Positions 46,601-59,953 of a stretch of 64,000 nt of DNA are shown here, piece by piece (position 1 is the stretch's first letter; every line of letters starts with the position of its first letter). This DNA comes from Litomosoides sigmodontis (Eukaryota > Nematoda > Chromadorea > Rhabditida > Onchocercidae). A program made the position numbers and the translations under genes. The DNA lies in contig OY718804.1 in NCBI GenBank assembly GCA_963070105.1, positions 6,223,317 to 6,287,316 on the forward strand, in the 5' to 3' direction. The notes under the pieces are model-generated. The model was not told the DNA's origin. It ran no database searches and saw only the letters and a list, made by a program, of their open reading frames with translations.

Positions 46601-48277
46601 ATAAATTTTCATTTCTTGATGAAGGAAATAATGGCTTTTAAAATGGTTTTAGAAAAGCGCGAAAGAAATTGAATGATATCTTTCGATATCGTGACAAGAA
46701 ACGACTGCCAGTTATTGTTCTAGTTGACGAGGTGAATTTTTATTGTTTCTAATATTTTGTATTCTCTCATGCGGGAAGTTCGTGGAAGAAAATGCGTGAG
46801 TTCCCTAGAGAAAAATTATGATAGCGGAAGGTACATATCTTTTCAGCTGGATCTGCTAAGCACTAAGAAGCAGGAAATAATATACGACATATTTAATTGG
46901 TCAACGAATGAAGAATCTCTTGTAAGTGTCATAGCCATTGCGAATACTCTCGACCTTCCGGAGAGGCTTTTTTCGCAACGCATTTCAAGTCGATTGGTAA
47001 TTTCTTCCAAGTTTTTTAATTAGGTCATTACATGTTGTAGGCTAATAAAATACGAAGTTAAACATGTTTAACGACGTGAAATTATTTTATTCTAGGGTGC
47101 AAACAGACTTTGTTTCCAACCATATGATCATGATGAAGTTGCATACATCATCCGAGATCGTCTACTTGGTTCAACTGCTGTTGAAGCCGAAGCCGTTGAA
47201 TTGGCGAGCCGGAAAGTAAGTTGATTTTCTATGTTGTTCTTAAATATGTTAATGAGTAGTTTTGTTAATTTATTAAGCATCTAAAATAGGTTGCAAGAAA
47301 AGTGAAGTAGACAAAAATAAGTTAATTTTTTGTTAGTCGTTGAATAGTTAATGTAAAGCAAAAACGATTAAGTACTAGTTTCGTCTACTACTTCGGGGGA
47401 TTATTTTCAACAGGTAGTGTTCATAATTACTTTCTTCAATAGTTTTCTTCAAGTTGTATTCTCCAGGTGGCAGCTATCTCCGGTGACTTGCGGAAAGCTC
47501 TCGATATTTTGCGAAGCGCTGCAGAACTTGCTATCAGTGCTAACCAGAAGCAGCTTACAATGAAAAACGTTAAAATTTATATTTGTAGCTGCTGAATTAA
47601 AATTTTTGGTCTAGGGGAAGGCTGTTTTCTTACAATAATCTTTAAATGTGGTTATTCAGGTACAAGAGGCTATTCGTCTAGCATCTACAAGTGTTCGAGT
47701 TGAGTTAATACGAGCTTTACCGCGTCATTCTGCTCTACTTCTTCGTGCTGCTCTTGCTGAACAGCTGAGTTCAGGTTTGCTACGAAATCCACTAATAAAT
47801 TGCAGCAGTATATTTCGGTTGTTATGGACTAGACAAATGATAAAAAGTTTAAAGGAAGTTGAATGCGTACTAACTAAGGATTCTCGTTTAATTCAACGAA
47901 AAGCTAATTTGTTTCTACAAAAATTTTTCATTTTAGGCCTGGATGAATTTCAGTTTCATATTCTTTTCAAACAGTATCGTTTGCAATGCAGTGTCGCGAA
48001 CATTAATCCTATGTCTACAAGTGCTGCTTATCGAAATGCTATGGAAATGTGTAGGTCAGTCAATTGTTCTTTCCCTTTAATCTTTTATGCATAGAATCAG
48101 TTTGTTGGAATTGCATACAAGTATTGATTTTTGAGGAACTATCATTTTTTTATTTGCAGTGAACGGTTGTTGGTGGCAGCATCTGGAACCGGTAGTATGT
48201 CCCGACGTTTTCGTCTTGGAATGACGACACATGATGTACAGTTTGCTTTCAAACAGGTCGATGAATCGATTTTTTGA
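43700..48277 (+). CDS. orc-1: Origin recognition complex subunit 1 (AAA+ ATPase)
   Basis: ATPase subunit of ORC, which marks replication origins and loads MCM with CDC6. Exons: 43700-43852, 44076-44215, 44360-44669, 44787-44890, 44981-45024, 45378-45451, 45670-45861, 46165-46304, 46653-46731, 46847-46996, 47096-47215, 47467-47568, 47660-47774, 47937-48054, 48160-48277; 652 residues, all phases join. The N-terminal third is basic and acidic low-complexity (PKRKAK, EDIDSEDDSED) with no BAH domain seen, unlike vertebrate ORC1. Then RLPCREAEF, Walker A SGVPGTGKTAT, Walker B VIVLVDELD, sensor 1 AIANTLDLPER, arginine region ISSRLG, sensor 2 GDLRKALDI, and a winged-helix C-terminus ending FAFKQVDESIF. 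The exon 3 acceptor is AAG (44359), the only choice that keeps phase without an extra exon. The 162-base intron 47775-47936 is open in frame. Confidence 0.95.
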
Positions 48278-50987
48278 AATAACTTTTTGTATTCGTTTTC
48301 TTGTCTTTTTCAAGCAATACATGTGTCTATGAAAGATGTTAAAGCTGGCGTCAAATGTGAATAATCTACAGATTATTGAAAATTCTTTTATGGCAAAATG
48401 CAGATTTCTTAATCCTTTTACTATGTATCAAAGTTTGGAAGTTTTTTAGTCGTTTTTTACATTTGGCGAGATTTGTTTAAATGCAAATTTTTCTTGCTCA
48501 TGAGGCAATCCTAGAATGGAAGAAATTTGATTTTTTCTTTTAATGCTTCTTAAATGGTTACTAATTTAAAATCTTGGTCTAACATTCAGAGCCTTTCTTT
48601 AGTTTTGGAGGTTCATGACATAAATCATAGTATTATGTTATTATGTTAATAACATACTACTTGGTACTCCTTTTCCAATTATTTTTATATTTATGCATTA
48701 TGCTCATAATGTTTAGGTATGTTTCAGTGCTGGCAAAATAATTAACTGTTGAATATTTGAACGAATACTTGCTAGGTAATTGTTTTCTCAATAGGAATAA
48801 TTAACATATCATCCGATGTATTCTGGGATCAAAAGCAGCATATCATTATTCGACGATTATCAGTTTATTAAATCTACTAATCCGTATGTTTCTTCGAAAG
48901 AGATTTAATTTTCAGATGATCTTTATTTATTTTATTTTGTTTCAACTTCGATTTACTGCATTTTAAAAAATTGGTAATTTTGGATGTTTGTCAACGGTTA
49001 CGTATCCTTGATGACACTACGTACTGCTGCTGTACGGATTTGAGCATTTTGCTAAGCCCATACATTTTTCCTATTGATCTTGTAATACAAATACTGCAAT
49101 AATGATGCGGTGTATATGTCTATTTCTGGATACCTGTTTGTCAACTGGGTTAGTATGTGTACTCACATATCATGTGCAGAGTGTGCATCTCTTCAAGTTT
49201 TTCTAATTTAGTCAGTTTTCTTAAATCCTATTTCTTTCATCACAATGTCTTCTTATACTTTTACAAAAAGATTGCATGCAATTTCGCTGCAAATTTTACG
49301 TCTTGGAAAAATTTTAGGTTTTTTCACGTTCAGATACATTTACTTTTCTTTATGTCTAACTTTTTCAAGTTAGAATTTATTGTAGTAATTCATGAAATAA
49401 ATTTACCATTAGAATTATTTGATGTGTCTTTGGTACGAATTCCAATGAATTTCTTGTCACCTCAGCTTGTCGATATGTTTTCCAGGGTACACGTGAAATT
49501 TCCGCCATAAATATCTTATATCATTGATATCTTATATCGTTATCGTATATCATTGATTATTGATATCTTAATATCATTGATATCTTTTCCTGTATTTTTT
49601 AGTTGAGCTGAAAAAGGAATTGGTAGATATAAGTATTTTGTCCTAGCAGAATTTCTTTTGATGATACGGTGTACTCGAAAAAAAGACATTACATGTCATA
49701 GAACTCACAAAAGAGGTCAGGTACTACCTCCATAGAGTCAATCGTAAGTGAAGACTTGAAGCTAGGATTAGGAACTGTTTCTGTAAATGACGGGCCGGCG
49801 ATGTAGTCGAAGTGCATCTCTATGAGTGGCGTTTCATGCAGGACTTGCAAAACCGGATTAAAAATGAAGTGCTTTGTAGAATGTGAGCGCGTTTTTTTTG
49901 GGAAATTGTTCTCAGTGGTGGGGTCATAAGAGTTGTGCAGTTGTTGTACGGTAAAAGAGTGAATATTTGTTAGGAGAGTAATGTAGGAGCAGATAGTGTA
50001 GAAGTTGTAGAAAGTTAGATTTTTCCATAAATGTTTTTAATATATGCATATATATATAACTCTATTTAATCTTAATTCAATTAATATAGGTACAAAACAC
50101 TATCCGTAACGAAATACAGTTGAGGATTCAAGATCTCTTATGGCGGTGAAGGGGAGGGTTATTATCTTTTAGATGAAAATCACCTTGTCGAAAACTAGTC
50201 GTTGGTTGCAGAAGGTAAAAATTTGCTCTCGGAGTATCCCCACTCATTTGAACCAACCGAATTTTTATTTGATGAAATAAGTGGTAATTCTGATCGGTCC
50301 TTATTAACACTAAAGTATTTTACTTCCAGTTCGCTGGAGCCATGCCTCGCCTAATTTCCATACACTATGACAGGTAGTGTCACAAAATGTGTTCCTGTTG
50401 TTACCCAACGAACATTTCGATTGTAGGAGTGTGTGATGGATGATTGGTTATTGATTTATTCACTTGCATCGGTCAGTGATGCGAAACACTGATTCATCCC
50501 AACCGATGCGCTCTATTGATTGAGAAATTTGTGAAATGTGAAAGCGAACTGTAATTGGTTTTGGTGAAGTTGGTAGAGGAAGGATATAGGAGTGTGATGC
50601 GTAAGAACAAGAAGGTTTGCTTCACTTGAAACATGCAGGACATATTTTTCACTGATGAAGTATAATACATGACTAAGCGCATAATGCATAGAGGAGCGTT
50701 GTGAACTTTGTTGCCATGTTGAAGCAGCACGCTACGTTTTACAGGTGACTTTTGACTGTAATAATGATGGTACATTGCTGCTGGTATTGGCGTTCTTGAT
50801 GATCCCACGTCTAAGTGCTTTCTCTTTCTCTTTCTACCTTTCTATTGTTCATATACTTGTTCGGTGAAAGTATATGAATTTCTTTCTGAAAGAAAAATGC
50901 TATCAGAAAATTCTTTTGATCGTACTTCCGCTAATCGTTCCCGTTGTATCTATCATCTGTGAGGGCGTACTGTCAAGCGATCGTAAG

Positions 50988-51014
<27 letters not shown>
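50988..51014. repeat. (CA)n microsatellite
   Basis: About 13 perfect CA units. Confidence 0.95.
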
Positions 51015-51020
<6 letters not shown>

Positions 51021-53050
51021 CATCATTTGCACTTTTTTTGCTCTTAATTTTTCTCTTTCATTTGCCTTTCTCATTCGTCGTTGCATATGATAGTAAAATT
51101 GGCAAAAATGTAGATAACTTGCAAGAATTTCCTATCAAAGGCTTCATCCGCTTAACTCTAGCAGAAGGCTTTCCTTCTTTCATGTTCACCGTTGTTTTCC
51201 AGTGTTATATGAAACAGGTGGAACACTGAAAAAGCACTAACTCATGTCCTTCTTTCTCATAGTTTTCGGTGGACTTTCTCATCCCTCTTCAGTCATTTAT
51301 TTTCCATTTTAAACTTTACCAAAAATGTATCACTAGGCTGATAGCGGACAAGTGAACTTTTGTTTTTATAACATTCTGTAATATATGAATTACCTTTTTT
51401 AGCTTAAAATTTTGAATTGTTACATCTTTTGAAGACCTCTGCTCAAAATTTTTCAAAATTTCATAGCAATGCCTCTAATGAATGCTACATGTAAACGCAT
51501 TGATTGAGAGAAAAATTGTTTTTAATACTTTCAATATTGTTAGTTTGTTTATCGCTGTGCTTGCTGATCGATAAGAACAACGATCAGATATTAGGAAAAG
51601 CAATTGTCTAGGAAATGAAAGAATATGACGGAGGTAATTTTGTAGTTAATTAGCTATCATTTCTTATGTTTTAAAGTAACTCACATTCTATGCATTTTCC
51701 ATACATGCTTTCGAACGTTGTATAAGTTTTACTCTAGTTGTTTACAGTAATGATGTCCCGATACGTTTCTACTGGTAAAACTTATGTGGGAGCTGATCAC
51801 TCCTCTAGATGTGTATAAGTAAGTATCTTCGACTTCATTCCAGTAGCGCTGTAGGTGAGAGCATTTCCGAATTCCAGCTAGCGCATGAATTACTTTTTCG
51901 CTTTTAATTTACGATGCGCTGTTTTTGAATTATTTGGTAGGATGTTGCTGCTCTTCTGCTGCTCTTGTAAGGGTACATGCTTTTGTGTTAAAACTGGTTA
52001 GCTTTTTTTTCTTAAAATTACACATGCAGGCAGCAGTATATGTATTGTGAGTCCAATTTCTAGACTGTAAGACTCGAGATAACTTGGCAAATATTTCACT
52101 AACATTTTTCTGACATTTTTAAGAAAAGTGGGGAAGGAAAATAAGTACGTATTTTTAGAGAAAAGTTGAGGTCTGTGGGTGGTGGGCATGCTTTTTGTGC
52201 CACTTCAGTAGAGACATAAATTCATCAATTTACCACAATTAGGTTAACCTTAATAGTTGTCGCCTTTTTACAAGCATTGCTACAAACCAATTAATTTACA
52301 CGTTTGCATCACATTTGTGAAGAATTTCTTTCTTTTTCTTATTTTATCCAAGGATGAATGTCGCGTGCATTGGGAAGGAAATGTTGAAAATCAGCCGTTC
52401 ACTATTTTCTTTCCTTTATGATGATTGTGGGTTTATGTGCATCTGCGAGCATAGTATATTCTATTATGCAAATCTAATTAGCAATTCAAAAATATAGAAG
52501 TAGATCTGTTAATACTATCCAGTTGTTGCTATCGGTTATTGAATTGGGAGGTGGATGGATGCACTTGATTGATTACTACTTCCAATGATAAGTAGTTTTG
52601 GTGATGTGAAATGGTTATTATCATAAATTATTGATTTAAAAGATATGAATTCATGTGAAGCCAAATTAATCTCCTACCTTTCATAAAAGAAATTCACAGG
52701 GATGGCCATCCTATCTTCTAACTCTTTCCTCCACTTGCTGGAATTTCAGAACTGGTTTCAGGAATTTCCGTGATGATTGTATGCCAAGTATGATTCTATT
52801 AAACTATATTTTCAAAATTTTAATGTTTTCAACAACAAATTTACTACTACAGTTTTATACATTTTTCGGCACTCTTTTTTGTGGGAGCTTAGAATGAACA
52901 CATTTTTTGGAAATTTCCTTCTTTAATATTTTGATCGTGTTGTGTGCGGTTTTTATTTTTCATGAATTCAATGTTTTTTCTTATTAATTTAAGTATGATG
53001 TGCATATCGAATTTCCGGCATACAATGATCATGGAAATTCCTGAAATCAG

Positions 53051-53166
<116 letters not shown>

Positions 53167-53717
53167 GAATTGAATTTGATACGACAGAAAATATCGACTA
53201 TAATTTTCTTACTGGATTAATTATCTCAATGTATTTTTGTTAATTAAGATGCAACCAAAGCTTGTGTTAATTATAAATTCAAGCACTAGGATTTTATAGG
53301 GAGGAGGATGATTTATTGTCTTATCTAGATGAGATTGATGAAAGTGTCTTCGGGAAACTGGAGGGGAGTTAGAGTAGAAGAGAAAAAATTGATAAAATCT
53401 ATTCATTATTATCCATCATTTCTGAAATTGATGCATTTATGGTTTCGAGATTTTTCGATCAGTCGTTTGAACTGTGCGATATTTACATGAGGATTATTCG
53501 TCGTTAATTCATTCAATCATTGTCTTGCAAAGTTCTTTTTGTACTATTAAACTGAAGCTGTGACGTATAAAGTTCAAGGATATTAGTTAGTAGATAACAA
53601 GTAATACTATTTTGAATTTGAAGTATTCATATTGCTAAATCTTTTTCTGCTCTCATATCGCCATCGTTTATTTTTAAACTAAGACTTCCACAGCCGTAGT
53701 GATGTCCTTTTTTGCAG

Positions 53718-56200
53718 AGGATATCAGCACTGGCCAATATTGTGCAGCGATTCGGCAGCCGAGTTCGTGAAGCCTTGGCGACGGCCTCCGAGGCTATTTC
53801 AAATGCCGTCGTTGACAATGATCCTATCACGGTCAGCATTTTGTTCAGTTTTTAGTTCCTGTTCTCACTTTTTTCTAGGGAAACTTCGTCTTTCTAACTG
53901 ATTAAGCTTATCAATATGAACAGATAGAACATTTCGGTAGCATAATCCGAACTCGTTTGACTATCGTAATTCCTCTCAAAAATGGAATTTTCCTTCAAAG
54001 TTTTTGAGGAGGAAATTTTGGAATTTTCTATAGAGTTTTTTTCCCCCCGAATAATTTTCATCTTTTTATCCGCTTAAAGTGCATCTTTTTCGACCTTCTA
54101 CTGTCTTTCTTTTCTTCGTTTCCCCTTTTAAAGTGCAAAATCATCGTTGTAATACTATAGGAAGTCTCGAGGGATTAAAAATTGCTCTTTATGGCGCTTC
54201 ATATTTTCAATTCCTGCTTGTCAAGGAGGAAATTAAGAACTGCTTATATGTTCCCTAGTTTTCTATTTAAAAGTTTATCTTTCAATAGTGGAGTTATTAT
54301 GATGAAGTTCAATGTTGTTCAGACGCCCGTAGAATCAATGTCTCGTTTTATCAAGGATATGAATGAGAAGGGTATGGCAGGTCTGTCCTCAGAATATCGC
54401 AAAATTAACGTCGAAGATATACCAGTTGGCTCTCACAAAGCTTTTGTCATGAATATGGCTAAAAATCGTTATTCTGGTAAGATTTTCCCGTAAGCTTCAG
54501 ATTCTATAAATTTTTTGTATTTGTTGGGTTTTTTTTTGAATTTTTTGCCGAAGATTTTTTCAGAATAACTTGTTTACAAATTTTCATGTGTTTTTAATTG
54601 TGGTTTCATGAAGTTCTTTATGTTGACTTATTATATTTTGAGAACTTTTTCAATTTTTTAGGTCTGCTTAGCCAAAGTAGTGTATTCTTTTTTATAATGT
54701 GGTCTCAAGATTTATGTTGTCAAACAGGTAATTGTAGATGTACTGTGTGTCGATGAAACGCGAGTAGTTTTGAAAATTGGACCGGCTGCAAGTGGTGATT
54801 ATATTCATGCGAATTATGTGTTGTTTTCGGAATTCCAGAATAAGTTCATTTGTACTCAGGTTGTTTTTTTTGATTCCAAATCTTAATATTGTTACTTGAA
54901 AGGCTTACTTTAATTTATGTAAATATAATCGATCTCACTGTGCTTTTTATCATGATCACATCATGTTATGGTTTAAAATGCGAATGTTTCAGGGTCCTTT
55001 ACAAACAACTAGGGACGATTTCTGGAGGATGGTATTTCAGGAACGTGCTGAGACGATTTTGATGCTTTGCAGGTTGTTATTTGATGTCTTTAGTATTGAT
55101 GATGAAAAGCATAAAAGTCTTAACATGATGTAATATTTATATTTCAATCGGTGAATCATAGATGGGTTGGATAGAAAAAATTGCTGCAGTATTTGAGAAA
55201 TTTTGGTATAAATGTATAATTGATGTTATGCTGCAAGTTGTACTTATCTTGGTTTCACTGTTCAGTGCTTTTCTCATCTTTATGTTTTCAAATAGCTTTT
55301 TCAGTTCCATGATCTGAAAGAAACTTGTAGGTTTTGAGAACTTATTTGTTTTAGACCATCTGAAGATGGAAAACCGAAGTGTGCAGTTTATTGGCCAGAA
55401 AATGGCGATAAATTAGAACTTAGTACGGTGGATGTTGAGAAAGTTGGTGAAGAGAATTCTGATTTCGAGGTTCTACTTTTCAAAGTCCAGCTCAAAGATG
55501 AATTCAAACAATCGTCTTCTATAAGCAACAAGGAGCCACTAGTAGTGAAACAGTATCGATGGAGCACGTAAGTAGTTTTGTTATTTTTTGGATGGAATGC
55601 TACTGAGTAAGTGTACAACGTTAATAAAAAGAAATAGAAAAAATGTATGTGCTGATTTCTTACAGTAGATAGTATTACATTTTTTAGAGTCGCCTTACCT
55701 TAAATCTATTTATTGTTCTTTCAGATGGCCTGACCGTGGGATTCCAAGTCATGAGAATGCGATGATCCCTTTGAAATTGTTATCACTGGTAAGAGACACT
55801 CGAGCACCATGTGTTGTGCATTGTTCTGCTGGGATCGGACGAACTGGCACCGTTGTGGCTATTGAACTTGGCATCAGACGGTTTCACGATGGTCGCAAAG
55901 TTGATTTGGCGATGGTAAGCTTTCATGGTTTTTGCTTCTGTAATCTAAAAGTTAATTTAGGTACAAGAGGCTTGAAAATAATCATTTAGTATGAATAAAA
56001 TTAATAAGTGAAAAACTTTGCAGCTTGTAAGAGATCTCAGAAAGAAACGGGCACAATGTATACAAACCGAAATTCAGTATTTGTATTTAAGTCGTGTGTT
56101 GACCGAGTACGCTTTAAGCTCCGGTGAACCGTTATCTAATGATGTACGTCGTGCAGCGGAATCGTTTCTCAAAGAATACGATTCCAAAATTAAAAAATAA
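53718..56200 (+). CDS. Classical non-receptor protein tyrosine phosphatase, 5' end not found
   Basis: Cysteine-dependent phosphotyrosine phosphatase. Exons: 53718-53831, 54323-54476, 54738-54859, 54993-55072, 55355-55567, 55725-55914, 56024-56200; phases join, 349 residues recovered. Visible in order: an N-terminal amphipathic helical segment, GLSSEYRKI, NRYSDVLC with TRVVL (the NRY phosphotyrosine loop), GDYIHANYV, the TTRDDFWRMVF core, LMLCRPSEDG, the WPDRGIP loop with the general-acid Asp, the P-loop VHCSAGIGRTG with nucleophile Cys and Arg, and the Q-loop QTEIQYLYL. The spacing and KCAVYWP segment resemble the large single-domain PTP family expanded in nematodes, many of them germline-expressed. 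Orthology not assigned. There is no ATG in frame in the first exon, which starts at TTGCAG, so an upstream exon is missing. Confidence 0.93.
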
Positions 56201-56645
56201 CATCGTTTAATGTTCGATTTGGAATTTGTAGTATGAGAATGAAGAGGAACGTTTAGACAGTTTTGCATGTTTCCAAGCAGTATGGTTTTTCACAAATTTA
56301 TGACCATTTTTTCCGAATATAAATTTCGACTAATGAAGATATAGTTTGTGTGACTTTAACTGTTACTGTTGAGATTTTATCGGTTACTCGTCACACCATT
56401 ACCACCCATTATCATTTGGTTATTCCTAAATTAGAACTGACAAGCAGACAAACAGAGGCTGAGGGATTTCATTGATTTGGAGTGAAAGAACATGTTACTC
56501 AGGTATGAATCACCAGAAGCTTTAAGTTAAAGACTAAAGTTGTGTTTATTTACTCGTTTTAGCAATTCTTTATATGTCCCAAAATGTTTCTGTGTGTAAA
56601 GTTGTTGTTTTCATTTTTTCAAACTTCTAAATTTTTATGTTAAAT

Positions 56646-56651
56646 AATAAA
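56646..56651 (+). terminator. Polyadenylation signal AATAAA of the phosphatase gene
   Basis: AATAAA about 450 bases after the phosphatase stop, in the gap before the convergent globin gene. Confidence 0.5.
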
Positions 56652-57360
56652 GCTTGTGAATTTTTCATTTCCAGCGTAAAGTGATGGCTTCGGGCAAACC
56701 ATATAACAGTTGCCTACTTTCTAAATGATTTACTAAAAACCTGAGATGAGGGGTCGATCTTATTTTGGATTGAATTGACTCATTGCACCTAAATTCGTTT
56801 AGCAATGACTCACATTCTGGAATCTGAGCCAGTTATTGAGCAATTCCATCAGGATAAATATGGAGCTGTGCGAATATTAGTTTAATGACATGCGCTGTGA
56901 TTGTTTTAAAAAAGTATCACTCCTAAAATACATATTGGATTTATATCGGTGTTATTATTTGTAAGTGGACTTTTCGATAACACGAATAAGCGTTTCAGCT
57001 AAATGTTTTAGTGGTATAAATTCGTTGAGTGATTGATTGTTAGTCGGAAGCATTAAAGACAATTAACTTTTTTAGAGGTGAGGATCGACGGGCAGTTTAT
57101 TGATCGAATGTGTCAGTAAGATTAAAACGAATGAAAAAGTTTACTGTTGAGAGCATAAGTTCTCAAATTTTATTAGCTTACATATTTTAATTGAATTAAT
57201 TAATTTCATCCAAAAGGAGGAGGGGAAATGTTACAGTTTGTATGACACATAAATGATGATGAAGAAATGTAGCAGGAAAGAGTGAAAAGAATAACCTTGG
57301 CTAAAGTTTCTTTCATATTAAAATTTAATTTTCACCAATATCAAGGAATAGTTGCTCCGC

Positions 57361-57376
57361 AGTGCACTAGTGCACT
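57361..57376. repeat. 16-bp perfect palindrome AGTGCACTAGTGCACT
   Basis: Fully self-complementary 16-mer made of two copies of AGTGCACT, itself a palindrome, in the convergent intergenic gap. Confidence 0.7.
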
Positions 57377-57627
57377 CCGCACATTTTTTTCCCTGTACTT
57401 TCAAGTACCGAAGAAACGAATGAGATTAGAAGGAATGAAAATATGTGATTAGGAATTTTTTAAAGTTTTCTTAACCGTTGCAAGCTTTTGCAAGGTAAAG
57501 CTTTGAATTTTCGGAAACTTTATGTTGTTCCGTTTCACAAGAAAACGTGTTTTGAAACCACTGAGTTCAATAATTATAGCTCATTTTGTGATAAAAAATG
57601 CATATATGTATATATATATATATTTCC

Positions 57628-59944
57628 TCAAGTGGACATTCTTCCGCGAATGACTTTGGAAGGTGTGAACATATGATTTAGGGAGTGCAGTGATTGGGGT
57701 GAGTCGCCGTCGAGACTTTGATCCGATTGACTGCTCAGATTTGATTGACTGCGAAAGTTATACCAGGTGCGGCGCAGTTGTCGAGTCTGAAATCTTACTG
57801 AATAAAATGATTGGCGATGGAACAGAAATGAGTGATTTGGGAGAAAAAAGAGCGCTCATATTTTTCTGCATGATAATCGAAACCTAATCACGTAAGAACT
57901 CATCAATCATCAAAAGGTAATTAATTGACTAATTGATAAAAAAATTCTTGGTGGTGTCAGTTATCTAACATTTTTTGCATGTTTAATTTCCAGTTTAAAA
58001 ATATGCAAACAAACCTCCATATAATAGCCATCACGTACGTTTGTAAACATTAATTCAACTAGTGTTGCCCAAGCTTCTATCGTTTCAGTTGGCTGGGAGA
58101 ATATTACAATTGCATTAAATATTCTTTGTAGCATTTTGAAAATTATCATTTTTCTAATATCAGCAAACTGATATCACGAATGTTGATTGGAACAGAACAC
58201 TGCTTGCTCATTTTCTGGCCATCAAAATATCCAGCAAAAAGAGGAACTCACCTGATGAGCAGCGCCATCCAGGAAAACACATTCGGTTGTAAGCGCATCA
58301 GCTAAAAGAGAAAAGAAATCAGCTTTGAAGCCCCAACTACGCTTATGCGCCTGCTCAATGCCATATTTACTCGATATTTGTCTGATCTAAAATGTAAATA
58401 AAGGATGTAGGAGGAAGAGTGAGCTTGAAGTACGAGTGAATTCGGGTCTGAATGATGGCACATTTAAGTAATACCTTATCTGAATTGGTAATATTTCGCA
58501 CGATATCGTTGAGAAATTTTTTTAGACCTAAGACGAATTCATGAGTCTGTTCGCTGTTTAAATTTGCATAAAATTGCGCAAAATCATCACGTTTGTGCGC
58601 CATTCGTTGGACGATTCTCAACGCAATGTCTGATCGCGCATTGTCCATACAAAACAATATAATTGACTGAAACATTGCTTAATAATCGCTTTAAATTATA
58701 AGTATTTAGTAGCAATACAGTTACTGCACATTTGACTAATATGATTATTCTTCCCTCTTCCTCCCTTTCTTCGTTTAACTTTAACCTTTTATCGCTGTCC
58801 ATTCCAAGTGTTGACAGTGATAAAAGGTCAGAGCAACCTTGCGGTCTGATTGGCGCTCATCAATTGACTATCAATTCCAGACCGACAGGTCTAAGCATCC
58901 GTTCCTTAACACATACACATTGAATTCACAAATGATTAAAAGTAATTTTACAATTTACCTGAGAGCTAGGCGATATATAAGATGACTTGGTTGTTGGAAC
59001 AACTGAGGGACGTTGCATCGTTGGTGTCATACGACCACTTCTTCTACCACTACTGCCACTACTAGCTGTTTGCGACGATTTGACGATATCAGTTGAATGT
59101 GGCCTTCGAATTACCTGTTTTAGAGCAGTCAAATTCATTGCTAACGTTAAGCCTAGCAAGTACAAACTGGGCATTTATTAGATAGAAAATGAAAATAGTC
59201 GGGAGGTGTAAATTTTAATTTTTTTAAATTTCATTTTACTGACTCTGATTGCGCGAATTTCATCTGACATGCTCGGACAATCAAATTGACAATTGTCTAC
59301 TTCTTAATTTTGGTTCAGGATTAAATGAATTAGATCATAAACCGTGGAACATTGGGAGAAGAGCCTGAAGCTAGTTTTCAGTCCTGACATTCTTGATTTT
59401 TAAATTCGAATTCTTCGTCAAACTTCACATCATGCCTTAATTTTCCTCTTAGAATAAAGTGTTCCTTTTTTTGCTTGCTAAACTTTCCTAAGGTGCTGCT
59501 CTAAGATGCTCCTCGCCAAGTCTGCTCAAATTCTCATCAGCCCTGGTCAAACCAAAATGTTCACCGACTCATTTTCATACGCGCCCAAATAAAAACTTTC
59601 ATATTCGATTGATGAAAAATCAAACCTCACTTTCTTGCTATTCTGGCTGTTTCGCTTGCTTTGCAACGATGAGCTGCCCGTCGCCGAAGAACGATCTTTG
59701 CTTTTCTACAACAACAAAAAAGTCAGACTGAAAGTTATGACGATGTCAGTGAAAGCAATGCTTATCATATCTTCACGAAGTGGAAAGTGTGGAGAGAGCA
59801 AACCTTCCGATCGTCAAGTGCGTCGGAAGACTTGAATTTCTCCGAAGTGCTCACTGATTGAGGCTTTGTCAGAAATTCATGCGTGAAAACTTGTGCGGAA
59901 CTATTTAGTGGGTAGCTTGAATTGAGTGATATAGACATATCCAT
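57628..59944 (-). CDS. Globin-domain protein with long Ser-rich N-terminal extension
   Basis: Nematode-type globin; such proteins bind haem and are often neuronal sensors or redox proteins. Exons in transcript order: 59944-59804, 59705-59631, 59114-58959, 58666-58475, 58386-58252, 58092-58015, 57786-57628; 311 residues, all phase 0. The first ~120 residues are Ser/Thr/Lys-rich and disordered-looking. The globin fold follows: ALRIVQRMAHKRDDFAQFY (A-B helices with invariant Phe), THEFVLGLKKFLNDIV (His candidate for distal E7), GIEQAHKRSWGFKADFFSLL (His candidate for proximal F8), ETIEAWATLVELMF (H helix with Trp), GYYME then TRQLRRTW. The tail is rich in Ser/Gln. ATG directly follows TTTCAG, indicating trans-splicing or a 5'UTR intron. 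I cannot assign a specific glb orthologue. Confidence 0.88.
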
Positions 59945-59953
59945 CTGAAATAT
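59945..59953 (-). promoter_or_regulatory. Spliced-leader or intron acceptor immediately before the globin ATG
   Basis: On the minus strand ATATTTCAG abuts the ATG with no 5'UTR, as often seen at nematode trans-splice sites. Confidence 0.55.

Larger units (their letters stand above)
56201..57627. other. Convergent 3' flanks of the phosphatase and globin genes
   Basis: 1.4 kb shared 3' region. Contains the AATAAA at 56646, a minus-strand AATAAA candidate at 57169-57174 for the globin gene, and a 16-bp perfect palindrome at 57361-57376. Confidence 0.6.

Noticed and set aside
51751..51777. Candidate start exon (ATGATGTCCCG...) for the phosphatase
   Set aside because: Its GTAAAA donor gives phase 1, incompatible with the first phosphatase exon at 53718.
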